Shown in pieces: positions 17,520 through 25,806 of a stretch of 64,000 nt of DNA (position 1 is its first letter; every line of letters starts with the position of its first letter). Origin of the DNA: Desulfobacteraceae bacterium (GTDB lineage: Bacteria; Desulfobacterota; Desulfobacteria; Desulfobacterales; Desulfobacteraceae); NCBI GenBank assembly GCA_024225635.1, contig JAAEMK010000250.1, positions 16,919 to 80,918 of the forward strand, written 5' to 3'. Below the pieces are notes generated by a model. It made no database searches. It was given only the letters and a program-made list of their open reading frames with translations, and was not told where the DNA came from. The position numbers and the translations under genes were made by a program.

Positions 17520-18851
17520 ATGGCTAAAAAACAGAAAATACAAAACAATCAACCCATGCTGATGGAGCCCGTGGTGGCCAACGCCCAGGGCGAGATCTTT
17601 GAACTGCCCGGCTTTGTCGCCGTTGCAATGGCGGGTCAGGAACCCGTGCTCATGAACAGGCTCAATACCATCGACATGCCCTTTGGCAGCGAACTTATGA
17701 TGCTGCCGGACCGGCATCCCATGGTATTCAACCTTGAAACGGACAGTTTCGAAACCCTCCGTGAAAACCCCTATGCCCCTGGCGAACCCCTGTTTGCCGT
17801 TGCCGTGTTCAACTCCCCCGGCAATGTCAACCGGCACTTCTGCGCCTATGACACGGACGAAGACAAGGACCTTCTGCCCCTGTTCTCCTACGGAGCCGTC
17901 GGGTGGGGAGGCAAGGGATTCCGGTCCGCCGCGATCCTGGTGGACGAGGAAGAGCGCCAGGACCTGAGGCTCATGCCCCGGGAAGGCGTGGTCAAGGGCG
18001 TGGAAAAGATGCGCGGCCTGTACCCTGAAAACCGGCTCATGCGCCACCTGGAACGGTGCGGGCTGGAGTATGGGTGCCCGGCAGCAAAGAACTTCTTCCT
18101 GGGCCGGTTCGAGGCCCCGCTGCCCACGTCAAAGACCTGCAACGCCAACTGCCTTGGCTGCATCTCCTTCCAGGAGGAGAACAACCTTGTGGCCTGCCAG
18201 GAGCGGATATCGTTCACCCCCTCCCCGGAGGAGATCGCCCAGGTCGCCCTGGAGCATATCAAGAAAACCGAGAACAGCGTGGTCAGCTTTGGCCAGGGAT
18301 GCGAGGGCGATCCCCTGACCGCATTCCACGTGATCGAACCTGCCATTCGAATCATCCGGAAAGAGACGAACCAGGGAACCATCAACATGAACACCAACGC
18401 CGGCATGCCGGACCGCCTCGAGCAACTGTTCGAGGCAGGCCTTGATTCCATGCGCGCCAGCATGAACTCGGTGAGACCCGACTGCTACACCGCCTATTTC
18501 AGGCCCAAGAGCTTCACCTATGATGATGTGGTCAAAAGCATCGACACGGCGGGCAGAATGGGAAAATTCGTCTCCATCAACTACCTGAACTGCCCGGGTG
18601 TCACGGATTCAGAGGCGGAATTCACGGCATTGAAACAGTTCCTGTCCGACCATCCGGTAAAGATGATCCAGTGGCGGAACATGAACTTCGATCCCCGGGC
18701 CTACTGCAAGGCCATGGAGGCTGCCGGCGGTCCAAGCCCCGCCCTTGGCATGGAGTTCATCATAAACGAGCTCAAGACCCTCTTTCCCGATCTCATCCAC
18801 GGGTACTTCAATCCCCCCAGGGAGCGTTTTTCACCCAAAGCCCACCGCTGA
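17520..18851 (+). CDS. Radical SAM protein
   Basis: A 443-residue radical SAM enzyme. The cluster motif CNANCLGC (CxxxCxxC) sits near residue 205, unusually far from the N-terminus. It is followed by typical barrel landmarks (VVSFGQGCEGDPL as the GGEP-like strand, GTINMNTNAGMPDRLEQLFEAGLDSMRASMNS, FVSINYLNCPGVTDSE). The N-terminal 190 residues form an extra domain (ELPGFVAVAMAGQEPVLM, ELMMLPDRHPMVFN, AVGWGGKGFRSAAILVDEE) that I do not recognise. No C-terminal SPASM cysteine cluster is visible. The substrate is unknown. The ATG has a strong AAGGAGGG site partly folded in a hairpin. Its only neighbour, 28 bp downstream, is convergent. Confidence 0.9.
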   Translation: MAKKQKIQNNQPMLMEPVVANAQGEIFELPGFVAVAMAGQEPVLMNRLNTIDMPFGSELMMLPDRHPMVFNLETDSFETLRENPYAPGEPLFAVAVFNSPGNVNRHFCAYDTDEDKDLLPLFSYGAVGWGGKGFRSAAILVDEEERQDLRLMPREGVVKGVEKMRGLYPENRLMRHLERCGLEYGCPAAKNFFLGRFEAPLPTSKTCNANCLGCISFQEENNLVACQERISFTPSPEEIAQVALEHIKKTENSVVSFGQGCEGDPLTAFHVIEPAIRIIRKETNQGTINMNTNAGMPDRLEQLFEAGLDSMRASMNSVRPDCYTAYFRPKSFTYDDVVKSIDTAGRMGKFVSINYLNCPGVTDSEAEFTALKQFLSDHPVKMIQWRNMNFDPRAYCKAMEAAGGPSPALGMEFIINELKTLFPDLIHGYFNPPRERFSPKAHR

Positions 18852-18878
18852 TTAATACACAGGCCTTTTCAAGGAAGC

Positions 18879-19727
18879 CTAAACGGGGATGCCTTTTCCG
18901 AAGATCGTTGTCCACACACCGTCCGGACAGGTGGTTTCAAGGACAAGGGCTCCCCGCTTCCCGAGGACGGCAAGCACCTGTTCCGCCTCGCTCCGCAGCA
19001 GTCCCGAGAGAATGAACCACGGCTTTGCAAGAAATCCGGGGTTGTCGATGAGATCCTTCATCACGTCAAAGTGGATGTTGGCCACCACCAAGTCGGCCCC
19101 AAACTCCATGTAGTCCTGGGCCTTTGCCTGTATGGGCAAAATCCGGTCCTCAAAGGAATTGAGCCGGACGTTGTTGAGGGTTGTCTTAACGGCAAGAAGA
19201 TTGAAATCCAGGGCAAGCACCCGCCTGCACCCAAGGGCCGCGGCGCCCATGGCAAGAAGTCCCGTTCCCGTGCCGATATCAAGCACGGTTTCGATCTTTT
19301 CCCTTGCGCAGAGCTGCTCGATATAATGAAGGCAGGCCTCGGTGGTGGGATGCCTGCCCGTTCCGAACACCACGCCGGGATCCAGCAGGATGTGCTTGAT
19401 ACCGGGCTGGTTCACAAAAGGGATCTTCCAGGGAGGTGAGATGCACAGGCTTCCGGCGGTGTAGGACTCAATGGCATCTCCGTGCCACTCTTCACAGGTC
19501 ATCTGATAGGAATCCACCAGGGTCAGGCCGTCATCGGCCTTTACAAGCTGCTCCACCTCATAGTCCACAGCCAAGGAGAAGAATAGAAACGAGAATCCCT
19601 CCTCTTCCCAGTTTCCAATGTAACCCAGGTCGTGAAACCCGTCCGGAACGGCTTCCGGGGTCCCTTCCAGGTAGTAGATGTGAAGTTGCTCATAGGGATT
19701 GGCGATCAAACTTGTCGGGTCCATCAA
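18879..19727 (-). CDS. PrmA-like class I SAM-dependent methyltransferase (paralogue)
   Basis: A 282-residue methyltransferase resembling ribosomal protein L11 methyltransferase. The SAM-binding core reads FGTGRHPTTEACLHYIEQL, then TVLDIGTGTGLLAMGAAALG, then VLALDFNLLAVKTTLNNVRLN. The post-II motif, normally NIL/NP in PrmA, is VVANIHFDVMKDLID. The N-terminal 130 residues (YEQLHIYYLEGTPEA, LGYIGNWEEEGFSFLFFS) align only loosely with the L11-binding domain. A canonical prmA lies 2.7 kb away at 22421, so this copy probably methylates something else. Its start overlaps the histidine-kinase stop by four bases (ATGA), making it the third gene of a sensor operon. Confidence 0.85.
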   Translation of the reverse strand: MMDPTSLIANPYEQLHIYYLEGTPEAVPDGFHDLGYIGNWEEEGFSFLFFSLAVDYEVEQLVKADDGLTLVDSYQMTCEEWHGDAIESYTAGSLCISPPWKIPFVNQPGIKHILLDPGVVFGTGRHPTTEACLHYIEQLCAREKIETVLDIGTGTGLLAMGAAALGCRRVLALDFNLLAVKTTLNNVRLNSFEDRILPIQAKAQDYMEFGADLVVANIHFDVMKDLIDNPGFLAKPWFILSGLLRSEAEQVLAVLGKRGALVLETTCPDGVWTTIFGKGIPV

Positions 19728-21421
19728 TTCTCCTCATGGGGCAGGGCCGGAAGCACCACGGAAAAGGTCGATCCCTCCCCCGGGCTGCTATGGACGGTGA
19801 CGGCGCCGCCGTGGTTCCGTACAATGCCGTAAACCGAGGCAAGACCGAGTCCCGTGCCCCTGCCCATCTGTTTGGTTGTAAAAAAGGGATCAAACACCCT
19901 GTTTCTGGTTTCGTCGTCCATGCCCGCTCCGGTATCGGTGACTGAAAATTTCACAAACCGTCCGGGATTCAGCCCATTGGGCTCAAGCTCGTCACCATCG
20001 AGGATGATGTTCCGGGTTTCAACGGAAAGAAGGCTGTTTGAGGGCATGGCTTCGGATGCATTTAAAAAAAGGTTGAGCACCACCTGCTCCATCTGGGACT
20101 TGTCGGCTTCCACCTGCCAGAGTTCCTCCTGGTAGCGGCTCCGGATTTGAAGATCCTTTCGTGTCCGGCTGAACATGTCCAGATTTTGCTCCAGGACCTC
20201 GTTGATGCTCAGGGGCGCGGGGGCGTATTTCCCCCCCCTGGCAAACCCCAGGAGCTGGCGGACCACCCTGGCCCCGGTGTCCACGAGATCATTGATCTTT
20301 TTGGCCTTTTCGTGGCTGATCTCCCCGGGGTCGGTCCATCGCCGGATCAATCCGGCATTGCCCTGGATCGCCATCAAAAGATTGTTGAAATCATGGGCCA
20401 CCCCCCCCGCCAGGGTTCCCAGGGCCTCGAGCTTCTGGGCGTTCAAGAGCTTCTCTTCGATATCCCGGCGCTCGATTATCCGCTTTTCAAGCTCCCGGTT
20501 CACCGCTTCAAGCTCCCGGGTCCTTTCAAGCACCATATATTCAAGGGAGTCCCGATGCTGCTCCAGCTCCTCCAAAGTGGAAAGGACCATGTTCCTCAGA
20601 TTGCCAAAAGCAAGGTTGAGATTTTCCATCTCCAGGGTCGACCGGGGGATTTGATCAATGGAGACCCCCTCCAGCCGCTGTTTCAGGTCCTCTGCCCCAT
20701 CATTGCCCCGGACAACGGTGATGGACCGGGTAAAGGACTCAAGGGGCGCCATGCCTGCCTTCACCACGGCAACGATCATGGTCAGTACAACAACGAGGAC
20801 AAGGAAACCCACCCCCAGGATGCTCGACCTGATATGGGTCAGCTTACTTGTCAGCGCCTTTCTGGAAAACCCCATTCTCAAGGAACCAAGGCTCTCCCCC
20901 ATATATCGAATATCCCAGAAGGTATCGAATATCTCCTCACCCTGCCCTCCCCGGATCGTGCCGTTAAACCTGGCATCCTGTTTGAGCCGGGTCCTGTAGG
21001 CATTGAAGTGGAAGGCATCATTCCCGGTTGCCGTATAAAAGAGATCGTTTAAAACAGGCTCGGCCCCGGGCTGCACAAGGGGAACCCTCAAGGGTTCGAC
21101 CGTTCCGACCCTGGTGGTGTCGTCACAGAGCAATATTTCCCCATCCGGATCAGTGATATAAAAGTAGAGCATGGAACTGTCGTTGTGCATGTCGCTGGTG
21201 AGGGCCAGCACCATGTAGCGCCAGTTGGAACTGTACATGAGGTGGCCCATGCGCCGGGTCATGGACTCGGACTTCAAATAGATGCGTTTCAGTTCACCGG
21301 CTTCGAGTTCTCTCTCCTCGATGGAGGAGACAAACCAGGCGATCGATAAAAAAGCGGTAACCAGCACCAGGCCAACCGACACAAGGAGCCGGGTCTGTAA
21401 TTTAATCTTCTTTTGTTTCAT
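19724..21421 (-). CDS. Membrane sensor histidine kinase
   Basis: A 565-residue kinase. TM1 (about 10-32), a periplasmic sensor region (about 35-195, with [16 protein letters not shown] and [19 protein letters not shown], a Cache-like pattern), TM2 (about 205-230), a HAMP-like linker, a coiled coil ([21 protein letters not shown]), a HisKA domain with the H-box [16 protein letters not shown] near residue 345, and an HATPase domain with N, G1, F and G2 boxes ([43 protein letters not shown]). The HDFNNLL H-box places it among NtrB-like kinases. No response regulator gene is adjacent. It is translationally coupled to the PrmA-like gene and lies nine bases after the exported molybdopterin-fold protein, which may deliver its signal. 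Confidence 0.95.
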   Translation of the reverse strand: MKQKKIKLQTRLLVSVGLVLVTAFLSIAWFVSSIEERELEAGELKRIYLKSESMTRRMGHLMYSSNWRYMVLALTSDMHNDSSMLYFYITDPDGEILLCDDTTRVGTVEPLRVPLVQPGAEPVLNDLFYTATGNDAFHFNAYRTRLKQDARFNGTIRGGQGEEIFDTFWDIRYMGESLGSLRMGFSRKALTSKLTHIRSSILGVGFLVLVVVLTMIVAVVKAGMAPLESFTRSITVVRGNDGAEDLKQRLEGVSIDQIPRSTLEMENLNLAFGNLRNMVLSTLEELEQHRDSLEYMVLERTRELEAVNRELEKRIIERRDIEEKLLNAQKLEALGTLAGGVAHDFNNLLMAIQGNAGLIRRWTDPGEISHEKAKKINDLVDTGARVVRQLLGFARGGKYAPAPLSINEVLEQNLDMFSRTRKDLQIRSRYQEELWQVEADKSQMEQVVLNLFLNASEAMPSNSLLSVETRNIILDGDELEPNGLNPGRFVKFSVTDTGAGMDDETRNRVFDPFFTTKQMGRGTGLGLASVYGIVRNHGGAVTVHSSPGEGSTFSVVLPALPHEEN

Positions 21422-21430
21422 GGCGGGACA

Positions 21431-22336
21431 TCAGTTTATGGAAATTTTTTTAAGGAAAAAGAAAGCCCCCGACTCGGGAACGGATCCCTGAAGCCCGGGA
21501 TGCGCCTCCAGGGGGAACTGGATCGAGAACGGCCCCCCGAACACCGGATGAAGGGGCGCGTTTCCCATGGCGGTAACCAGGACAACGGGATAGTCGAGCA
21601 GAGCCATATCCATGGTGATGACCGGACCGGCAAAGGGGGTCAGTGTAATCCTGTTCCCTTTGGTGATGCCGCAAGAGCCCAGGAGATCTTTCAAGGGAAT
21701 GCCCGACGCCGTGGTGAACCGGCCGGGAAAATCATGGCGAAAGCCCGAGGGAATCGAGACCCTGGTAACGTCCAGCTCCCAGGCCTGGGAGGCGAGGGAG
21801 TCCTGAAACAAGGTTTGAGAGGTGTTGTCCGCCTCGATGATCAGTCCCGGATTTTCCAGGGTTCCGCTGAACATGGATTCAACATACCAGGTATACCCGC
21901 TTCCATGGACCTTTTCCGAGGCGTCGTAGATGATCTTCAGGGGGCCTCCACCCAGCCGGGAGATGCCATGGCCGTCCATGGCCCAGGATAGGACCACCCG
22001 TTCCCTCAACACCCGCTCGGGCGGGATATACTCAGCATACTGGTCACGGCCCACAACGGTCACCCCCTTGTCGACGGGAGCACCCGCAAGCTCAAACAGC
22101 TGTTTGACCGAGATCCCGGCGAATTTCACCCGGCCGTTGTCCCTGAAGTTGGGATCAACGGTCTCGATAACCGTGGCAAAGGGTTTCATGGCTTCCATGC
22201 CCACCACAACAGAGGATTCCCCCCTTGATTCCGGCCGGATTATGGTGACGGAGGTCGCGGCAAGCGCGCCAAAAGGCAGCAGCACGGCAAGGACAACCGC
22301 CATGCCGACTATTTTTTTGTTAAACCCTTTATTCAT
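21431..22336 (-). CDS. Exported protein with molybdopterin-oxidoreductase-like fold
   Basis: A 301-residue protein with a signal peptide (KKIVGMAVVLAVLLPFGALAA) and a mature part resembling the sulfite-oxidase-type molybdopterin-binding domain (VKFAGISVKQLFELAGAP, GRDQYAEYIPPERVL, LSWAMDGHGISRLGGGPLKIIYD). The pattern seems to repeat in a second half (TASGIPLKDLLGSCGI, VVLVTAMGNAPLHPVFGGPFSIQFP), suggesting two related modules. The active-site Cys that binds Mo in sulfite oxidases is not in the expected place; the only Cys of the mature protein is in GSCGIT. A binding rather than redox role is therefore likely. First gene of the kinase operon, divergent from prmA. Confidence 0.72.
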   Translation of the reverse strand: MNKGFNKKIVGMAVVLAVLLPFGALAATSVTIIRPESRGESSVVVGMEAMKPFATVIETVDPNFRDNGRVKFAGISVKQLFELAGAPVDKGVTVVGRDQYAEYIPPERVLRERVVLSWAMDGHGISRLGGGPLKIIYDASEKVHGSGYTWYVESMFSGTLENPGLIIEADNTSQTLFQDSLASQAWELDVTRVSIPSGFRHDFPGRFTTASGIPLKDLLGSCGITKGNRITLTPFAGPVITMDMALLDYPVVLVTAMGNAPLHPVFGGPFSIQFPLEAHPGLQGSVPESGAFFFLKKISIN

Positions 22337-22420
22337 ACAAAAGATCCTGATAAAGTTAACCGTTTTTTTGCTGTTTGTTACCTAAATCCCATCAATAAAT
22401 CAAGATAAGAGTGAATAACC

Positions 22421-23329
22421 ATGAAATGGATACATGTGAAAGCCTGTTTTCAATCGGACAATATGGAGCTTGCAGAGGAGCTCGTCTCGGAAATATTCTT
22501 TGACCTCGGACTGAAGGGCGTGGTGTGCGAGGTGCCGCTTCCCGAGCCTGACGAAGGGTTTGGCAGCAATGCCGTGGCACAGCCTGAAGACCATTCCGTA
22601 TCGGGCTATTTTCCCGACATCGACTCCTCCCAGTCCCTCATTGACACCATACGCAAGCGGACCTTGGCCCTTGAAGGCATCAGCGTCACCATCACCACCC
22701 GGATCGTTGACGACGAGGACTGGGCGGAATCCTGGAAAGATTTCTTCTTTGTCACACGGATCACGGACACCCTGGTGATCCGGCCGGAATGGCGTGAGTT
22801 CGAGCCGGGTCCCAAGGACGTTGTCATTGATCTCGATCCGGGCATGGCCTTTGGCACCGGCACCCATGAGACAACGGCCATGTGTCTCGGCCTGGTGGAG
22901 GAGTATATGAAGCCCGGGTTATCATTCCTGGATGTGGGTACGGGCTCCGGCATTCTCATGATCGCCGGGGGCAAACTTGGGGCCGGCAGGCTCGAGGGGC
23001 TGGACAACGACGAAGCCGCCGTGATCATCGCCCGGGAAAATCTTGAAAAGAACGGAATCTCCCCCGGGGAATTCGATATAGCCTGCGCCACCCTTGACCG
23101 CTATCCCGAAAAAAAGTTCGATATTGTGGCGGCCAACATCCTTGCCGAGGTGATCATCGACATCCTGCCCGACATTAAACTACGGCTTGCCCCGGGCGGC
23201 ATCGCCATTCTCTCCGGCATCATCAACCTCTGGGAGGACAAGGTAACGGCAGCCCTTGAGAACAACGGCTTCACCGTTCTGAAAACCGAAACCCGGGGAG
23301 AATGGGTGGCAATGGCCGTTACCCTCTAA
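22421..23329 (+). CDS. prmA: Ribosomal protein L11 methyltransferase PrmA
   Basis: A 302-residue enzyme that trimethylates ribosomal protein L11 with S-adenosylmethionine. The N-terminal L11-recognition domain (MKWIHVKACFQSDNMELAEEL, DEDWAESWKDFF) is followed by a linker and the Rossmann catalytic domain: DPGMAFGTGTHETTAMCLGLVEE, FLDVGTGSGILMIAGGKLGA, LDNDEAAVIIARENLEKN, VAANILAEVIIDILPDI and GGIAILSGIINLWEDKV. Length and all motifs match the family, unlike the paralogue at 18879. It is divergent from the molybdopterin-fold gene and ends nine bases before a convergent gene. Confidence 0.95.
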   Translation: MKWIHVKACFQSDNMELAEELVSEIFFDLGLKGVVCEVPLPEPDEGFGSNAVAQPEDHSVSGYFPDIDSSQSLIDTIRKRTLALEGISVTITTRIVDDEDWAESWKDFFFVTRITDTLVIRPEWREFEPGPKDVVIDLDPGMAFGTGTHETTAMCLGLVEEYMKPGLSFLDVGTGSGILMIAGGKLGAGRLEGLDNDEAAVIIARENLEKNGISPGEFDIACATLDRYPEKKFDIVAANILAEVIIDILPDIKLRLAPGGIAILSGIINLWEDKVTAALENNGFTVLKTETRGEWVAMAVTL

Positions 23330-23337
23330 GAGAGGGC

Positions 23338-24462
23338 CTAACCCGATATCCCGGCCAGCTTTGATGCCGGAACGATCTTTATCCTGGACTTGAGCCCGGC
23401 CAATTCAGATTTCAGGGTTGCATAGGTGGTCTTGTAGGGGTGGCCGATGCCGATGGCCGTGCCATGGCGTTTGGCCACCCGGACCAGCTGCTCGAGCTGC
23501 TTTTTGATATAGCCGGACTCCTGGATATTATCCAGGAACACATCCCTCTGGGCGAAGGAAATTTGCAACAGCCGCGCAGACTGCTTGCACAGGGATCTTT
23601 TCGAGGTCATGCTGTCGATGAAGAAAAGATCCTTCTGCTTCAGCACGGTGAAGATCTGGTTCATCTGGGGCGAAAGGGAGGTGATCCTCGATCCCATGTG
23701 GTTGTTCACCCCCCTGACATGGGGCACGGCGGCAAGGTCCCGCCTGAGCTGGTCCAAAAGTTCGTCCGGGGTCATGGATGAAAGCAAGGCGCCGGGCCCG
23801 GGATCAACCCTGGGATACTGCATGGGCTCCATGGGAAGGTGGAGCATGATCTCGGTCCCCCTTGCGTGGAGGGACTCGGCAATGGCCTTTGCATGGGGCG
23901 CGCCCGGAAGTATGGCCAGGGTGATGTTCCTGTCCAGGTCCGCCAGGGCCGAGGAGATTTTCCTGTCAAACCCGATATCATCGATGATGATGGCCACCCT
24001 GGGCGTCAACTCCTTGGGAACGGGTACGGGCTTGGGCTTTCTCTCCGGTATTGCGTGGTGAGCCTTGTCGTCAAACACCTCAAACACCGGATGTTCAACC
24101 GGGCTGGTCACTGCCACGGGCTTTTTAGAGATCCGCTTCTTCACGATAACCGGGCCTGTTTCCGAGGCCTTCGGGGCTACCTGCCTGGTTACGGCGACCT
24201 TGTTCCCGGAATCGCCCCTGCCCAGAAAATAATCCGCAACCATGACACACACCGCCACCACACCCACAAGGATCACAATTCCCGTGGCGATCTTTTTCAG
24301 CTCACTGGTGATGGATGGCTTCTGCTTTTGGGGACTCTTCTTTCCGGTTGACCTTTTGGCCGTTTTTTTTACCGTCTTTTTTGCTGTCTTTTTTGCCGTC
24401 TTTGCCGTCTTTGCCGTCTTCGCCGTCTGCTTCTTTTTTACTGCCATCCCGTCCCGAATCAA
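23338..24462 (-). CDS. Divergent polysaccharide deacetylase (YibQ-like), membrane-anchored
   Basis: A 374-residue protein: a Lys/Ala/Thr-rich cytoplasmic tail (repeated AKTAK and AKKT units), one TM (IATGIVILVGVVAVCVMVADYFLG, about 58-82), a basic/proline linker and a C-terminal YibQ/DUF610-type deacetylase domain (PRVAIIIDDIGFDRKISSALADL, ITLAILPGAPHAKAIAESLHARG, EIMLHLPMEPM, VNNHMGSRITS, DLFFIDSMTSKRSLC, FLDNIQESGYI, GIGHPYKTTYATLK). The family is often encoded next to EnvC and CtpA and is thought to act on the envelope. The TTG start at 24462 overlaps the ctpA stop (TTGA), giving coupling; ATG 24447 is an alternative. The DNA behind the tail is a nonamer repeat (see repeat entry). Confidence 0.9.
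   Translation of the reverse strand: MIRDGMAVKKKQTAKTAKTAKTAKKTAKKTVKKTAKRSTGKKSPQKQKPSITSELKKIATGIVILVGVVAVCVMVADYFLGRGDSGNKVAVTRQVAPKASETGPVIVKKRISKKPVAVTSPVEHPVFEVFDDKAHHAIPERKPKPVPVPKELTPRVAIIIDDIGFDRKISSALADLDRNITLAILPGAPHAKAIAESLHARGTEIMLHLPMEPMQYPRVDPGPGALLSSMTPDELLDQLRRDLAAVPHVRGVNNHMGSRITSLSPQMNQIFTVLKQKDLFFIDSMTSKRSLCKQSARLLQISFAQRDVFLDNIQESGYIKKQLEQLVRVAKRHGTAIGIGHPYKTTYATLKSELAGLKSRIKIVPASKLAGISG
24385..24430. repeat. Short tandem repeat coding the Lys/Ala tail of the YibQ-like protein
   Basis: On the plus strand the unit TTTGCCGTC (9 bp) repeats about four times with minor changes, preceded by looser TTTTTTGC(T/C)GTC copies from about 24362. On the coding strand this gives AKT units. 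Since the unit is a multiple of three, copy-number change would lengthen or shorten the cytoplasmic tail without a frameshift. Confidence 0.7.
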
Positions 24463-25805
24463 CCTTTGTCCAGACTGTTAAAAATACCATAGCTGACCAG
24501 GATATCCAAAGCCCGCTGCACCTGGGAATCATGATTGAGTCTGTCGAGGCTGATCAGTCCGTGCCCGGTGGGTTTCTTCTCTTCTTTCTTCTTTTCCCCG
24601 GATTTCTTGTTTTCCGGTTCCAGGTGATTTTTAAGGTCCTTCTCCCTGAGCATCCTGTCAAAGACGGATTCGGACGGCTTTTCCTTCTTATCCTCGATTA
24701 GCGAGAACTCGACTTCAATATCGGGCTTGATACCTTCGGCCTGGATCGACCTGCCGCTGGGGGTGTAGTACCTGGCAATGGTGTACTTGAGGCCGAAGCC
24801 GTCTTTCAGGGGCTTGACGCTCTGGACCGACCCCTTGCCAAACGAGGTGGTACCGAGGATCAGGGCCCGCTTCTGGTCCTGGAGGGCCCCTGCGACGATC
24901 TCGGATGCGCTGGCGCTTCCGCCGTTGATCAAAACCACGATGGGGTAATCTCGGGCGACGGTGTTGGGATGGGCCTCGAACACCTCGGTGTGATGTTCCA
25001 GCCGCCCCTTGATGGAGACGATGGATCCCTCATCCAGAAAGATATCGGACACCTCGCTCGCCTGGTTCAAAAGCCCGCCGGGGTTGTTCCTCAGATCCAT
25101 GATCAATCCCTTGAGGGGAACGTCTCCCGACGCCAGCTCGTCAAGGGCATTTCTCACGTCATCCGCGGTATTGGCCCTGAAGTTGGTGATCCAGATATAG
25201 CCGTACCCGGGTTTGAGACTGGTGCTCCTGACGCTCTCCATGGGAATGATGTCCCGTTTCAGGGTGTACTCCAGGGGTTCGGGTTCTCCTTCCCTCACCA
25301 CGGTGAGCACCACCTCCGCCCCCCTGGGGCCCCTCATCTTCTTCACGCTCTCCCACAGGGCCATATCCCGGGTGCTGTCGCCGTCAATGCTCACGATCAC
25401 GTCCCCTGCCATAATACCCGCCCGGTAGGCCGGGGTGCCCTCGATGGGAGAGATCACGGTGAGGATGCCGTCCTTCATGGTGATAACGATGCCGATGCCG
25501 CCGAACTCCCCCTTGGTGTCATCCTGGAGTTCGTCAAAGGCCTCGGGCGGCATGAAGGTGGAGTGGGGATCGAGGCTTGAAACCATCCCCTTGATGGCGC
25601 TCTGGATCAGCTTTTCGCTGTCCACCTCATCCACGTAGTTGGACTCAATCTCCTCCAGAACATCTGAAAAGAGTTTAAGTGATTTATATGTGGTTTCGTC
25701 CCCTGCCATGGGGCAGCTGTAAAAACCGGCTCCCACGGTTATCATGAGGGCGGATACGATCACAGGCAGCCAGCGCCTGGTAATTTTTTTCAGTCGTTTT
25801 CCCAT
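24459..25805 (-). CDS. ctpA: C-terminal processing peptidase CtpA (S41 family)
   Basis: A 448-residue periplasmic serine protease. N-terminal signal/TM (RRWLPVIVSALMITVGAGFYS), a short helical region, a PDZ domain (about 95-180, EFGGIGIVITMKDGILTVISPIEGTPA, IMAGDVIVSIDG) and an S41 catalytic domain with GLIMDLRNNPGGLLN, the nucleophile in NGGSASASEIVAGALQD and the catalytic lysine in GTTSFGKGSVQSV. The C-terminus has a Lys/Glu-rich segment (LREKDLKNHLEPENKKSGEKK). Such proteases trim periplasmic and envelope proteins, including cell-wall hydrolases. It follows envC by one base pair and precedes the YibQ-like gene with a TTGA overlap. Confidence 0.95.
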   Translation of the reverse strand: MGKRLKKITRRWLPVIVSALMITVGAGFYSCPMAGDETTYKSLKLFSDVLEEIESNYVDEVDSEKLIQSAIKGMVSSLDPHSTFMPPEAFDELQDDTKGEFGGIGIVITMKDGILTVISPIEGTPAYRAGIMAGDVIVSIDGDSTRDMALWESVKKMRGPRGAEVVLTVVREGEPEPLEYTLKRDIIPMESVRSTSLKPGYGYIWITNFRANTADDVRNALDELASGDVPLKGLIMDLRNNPGGLLNQASEVSDIFLDEGSIVSIKGRLEHHTEVFEAHPNTVARDYPIVVLINGGSASASEIVAGALQDQKRALILGTTSFGKGSVQSVKPLKDGFGLKYTIARYYTPSGRSIQAEGIKPDIEVEFSLIEDKKEKPSESVFDRMLREKDLKNHLEPENKKSGEKKKEEKKPTGHGLISLDRLNHDSQVQRALDILVSYGIFNSLDKG

Positions 25806-25806
25806 T

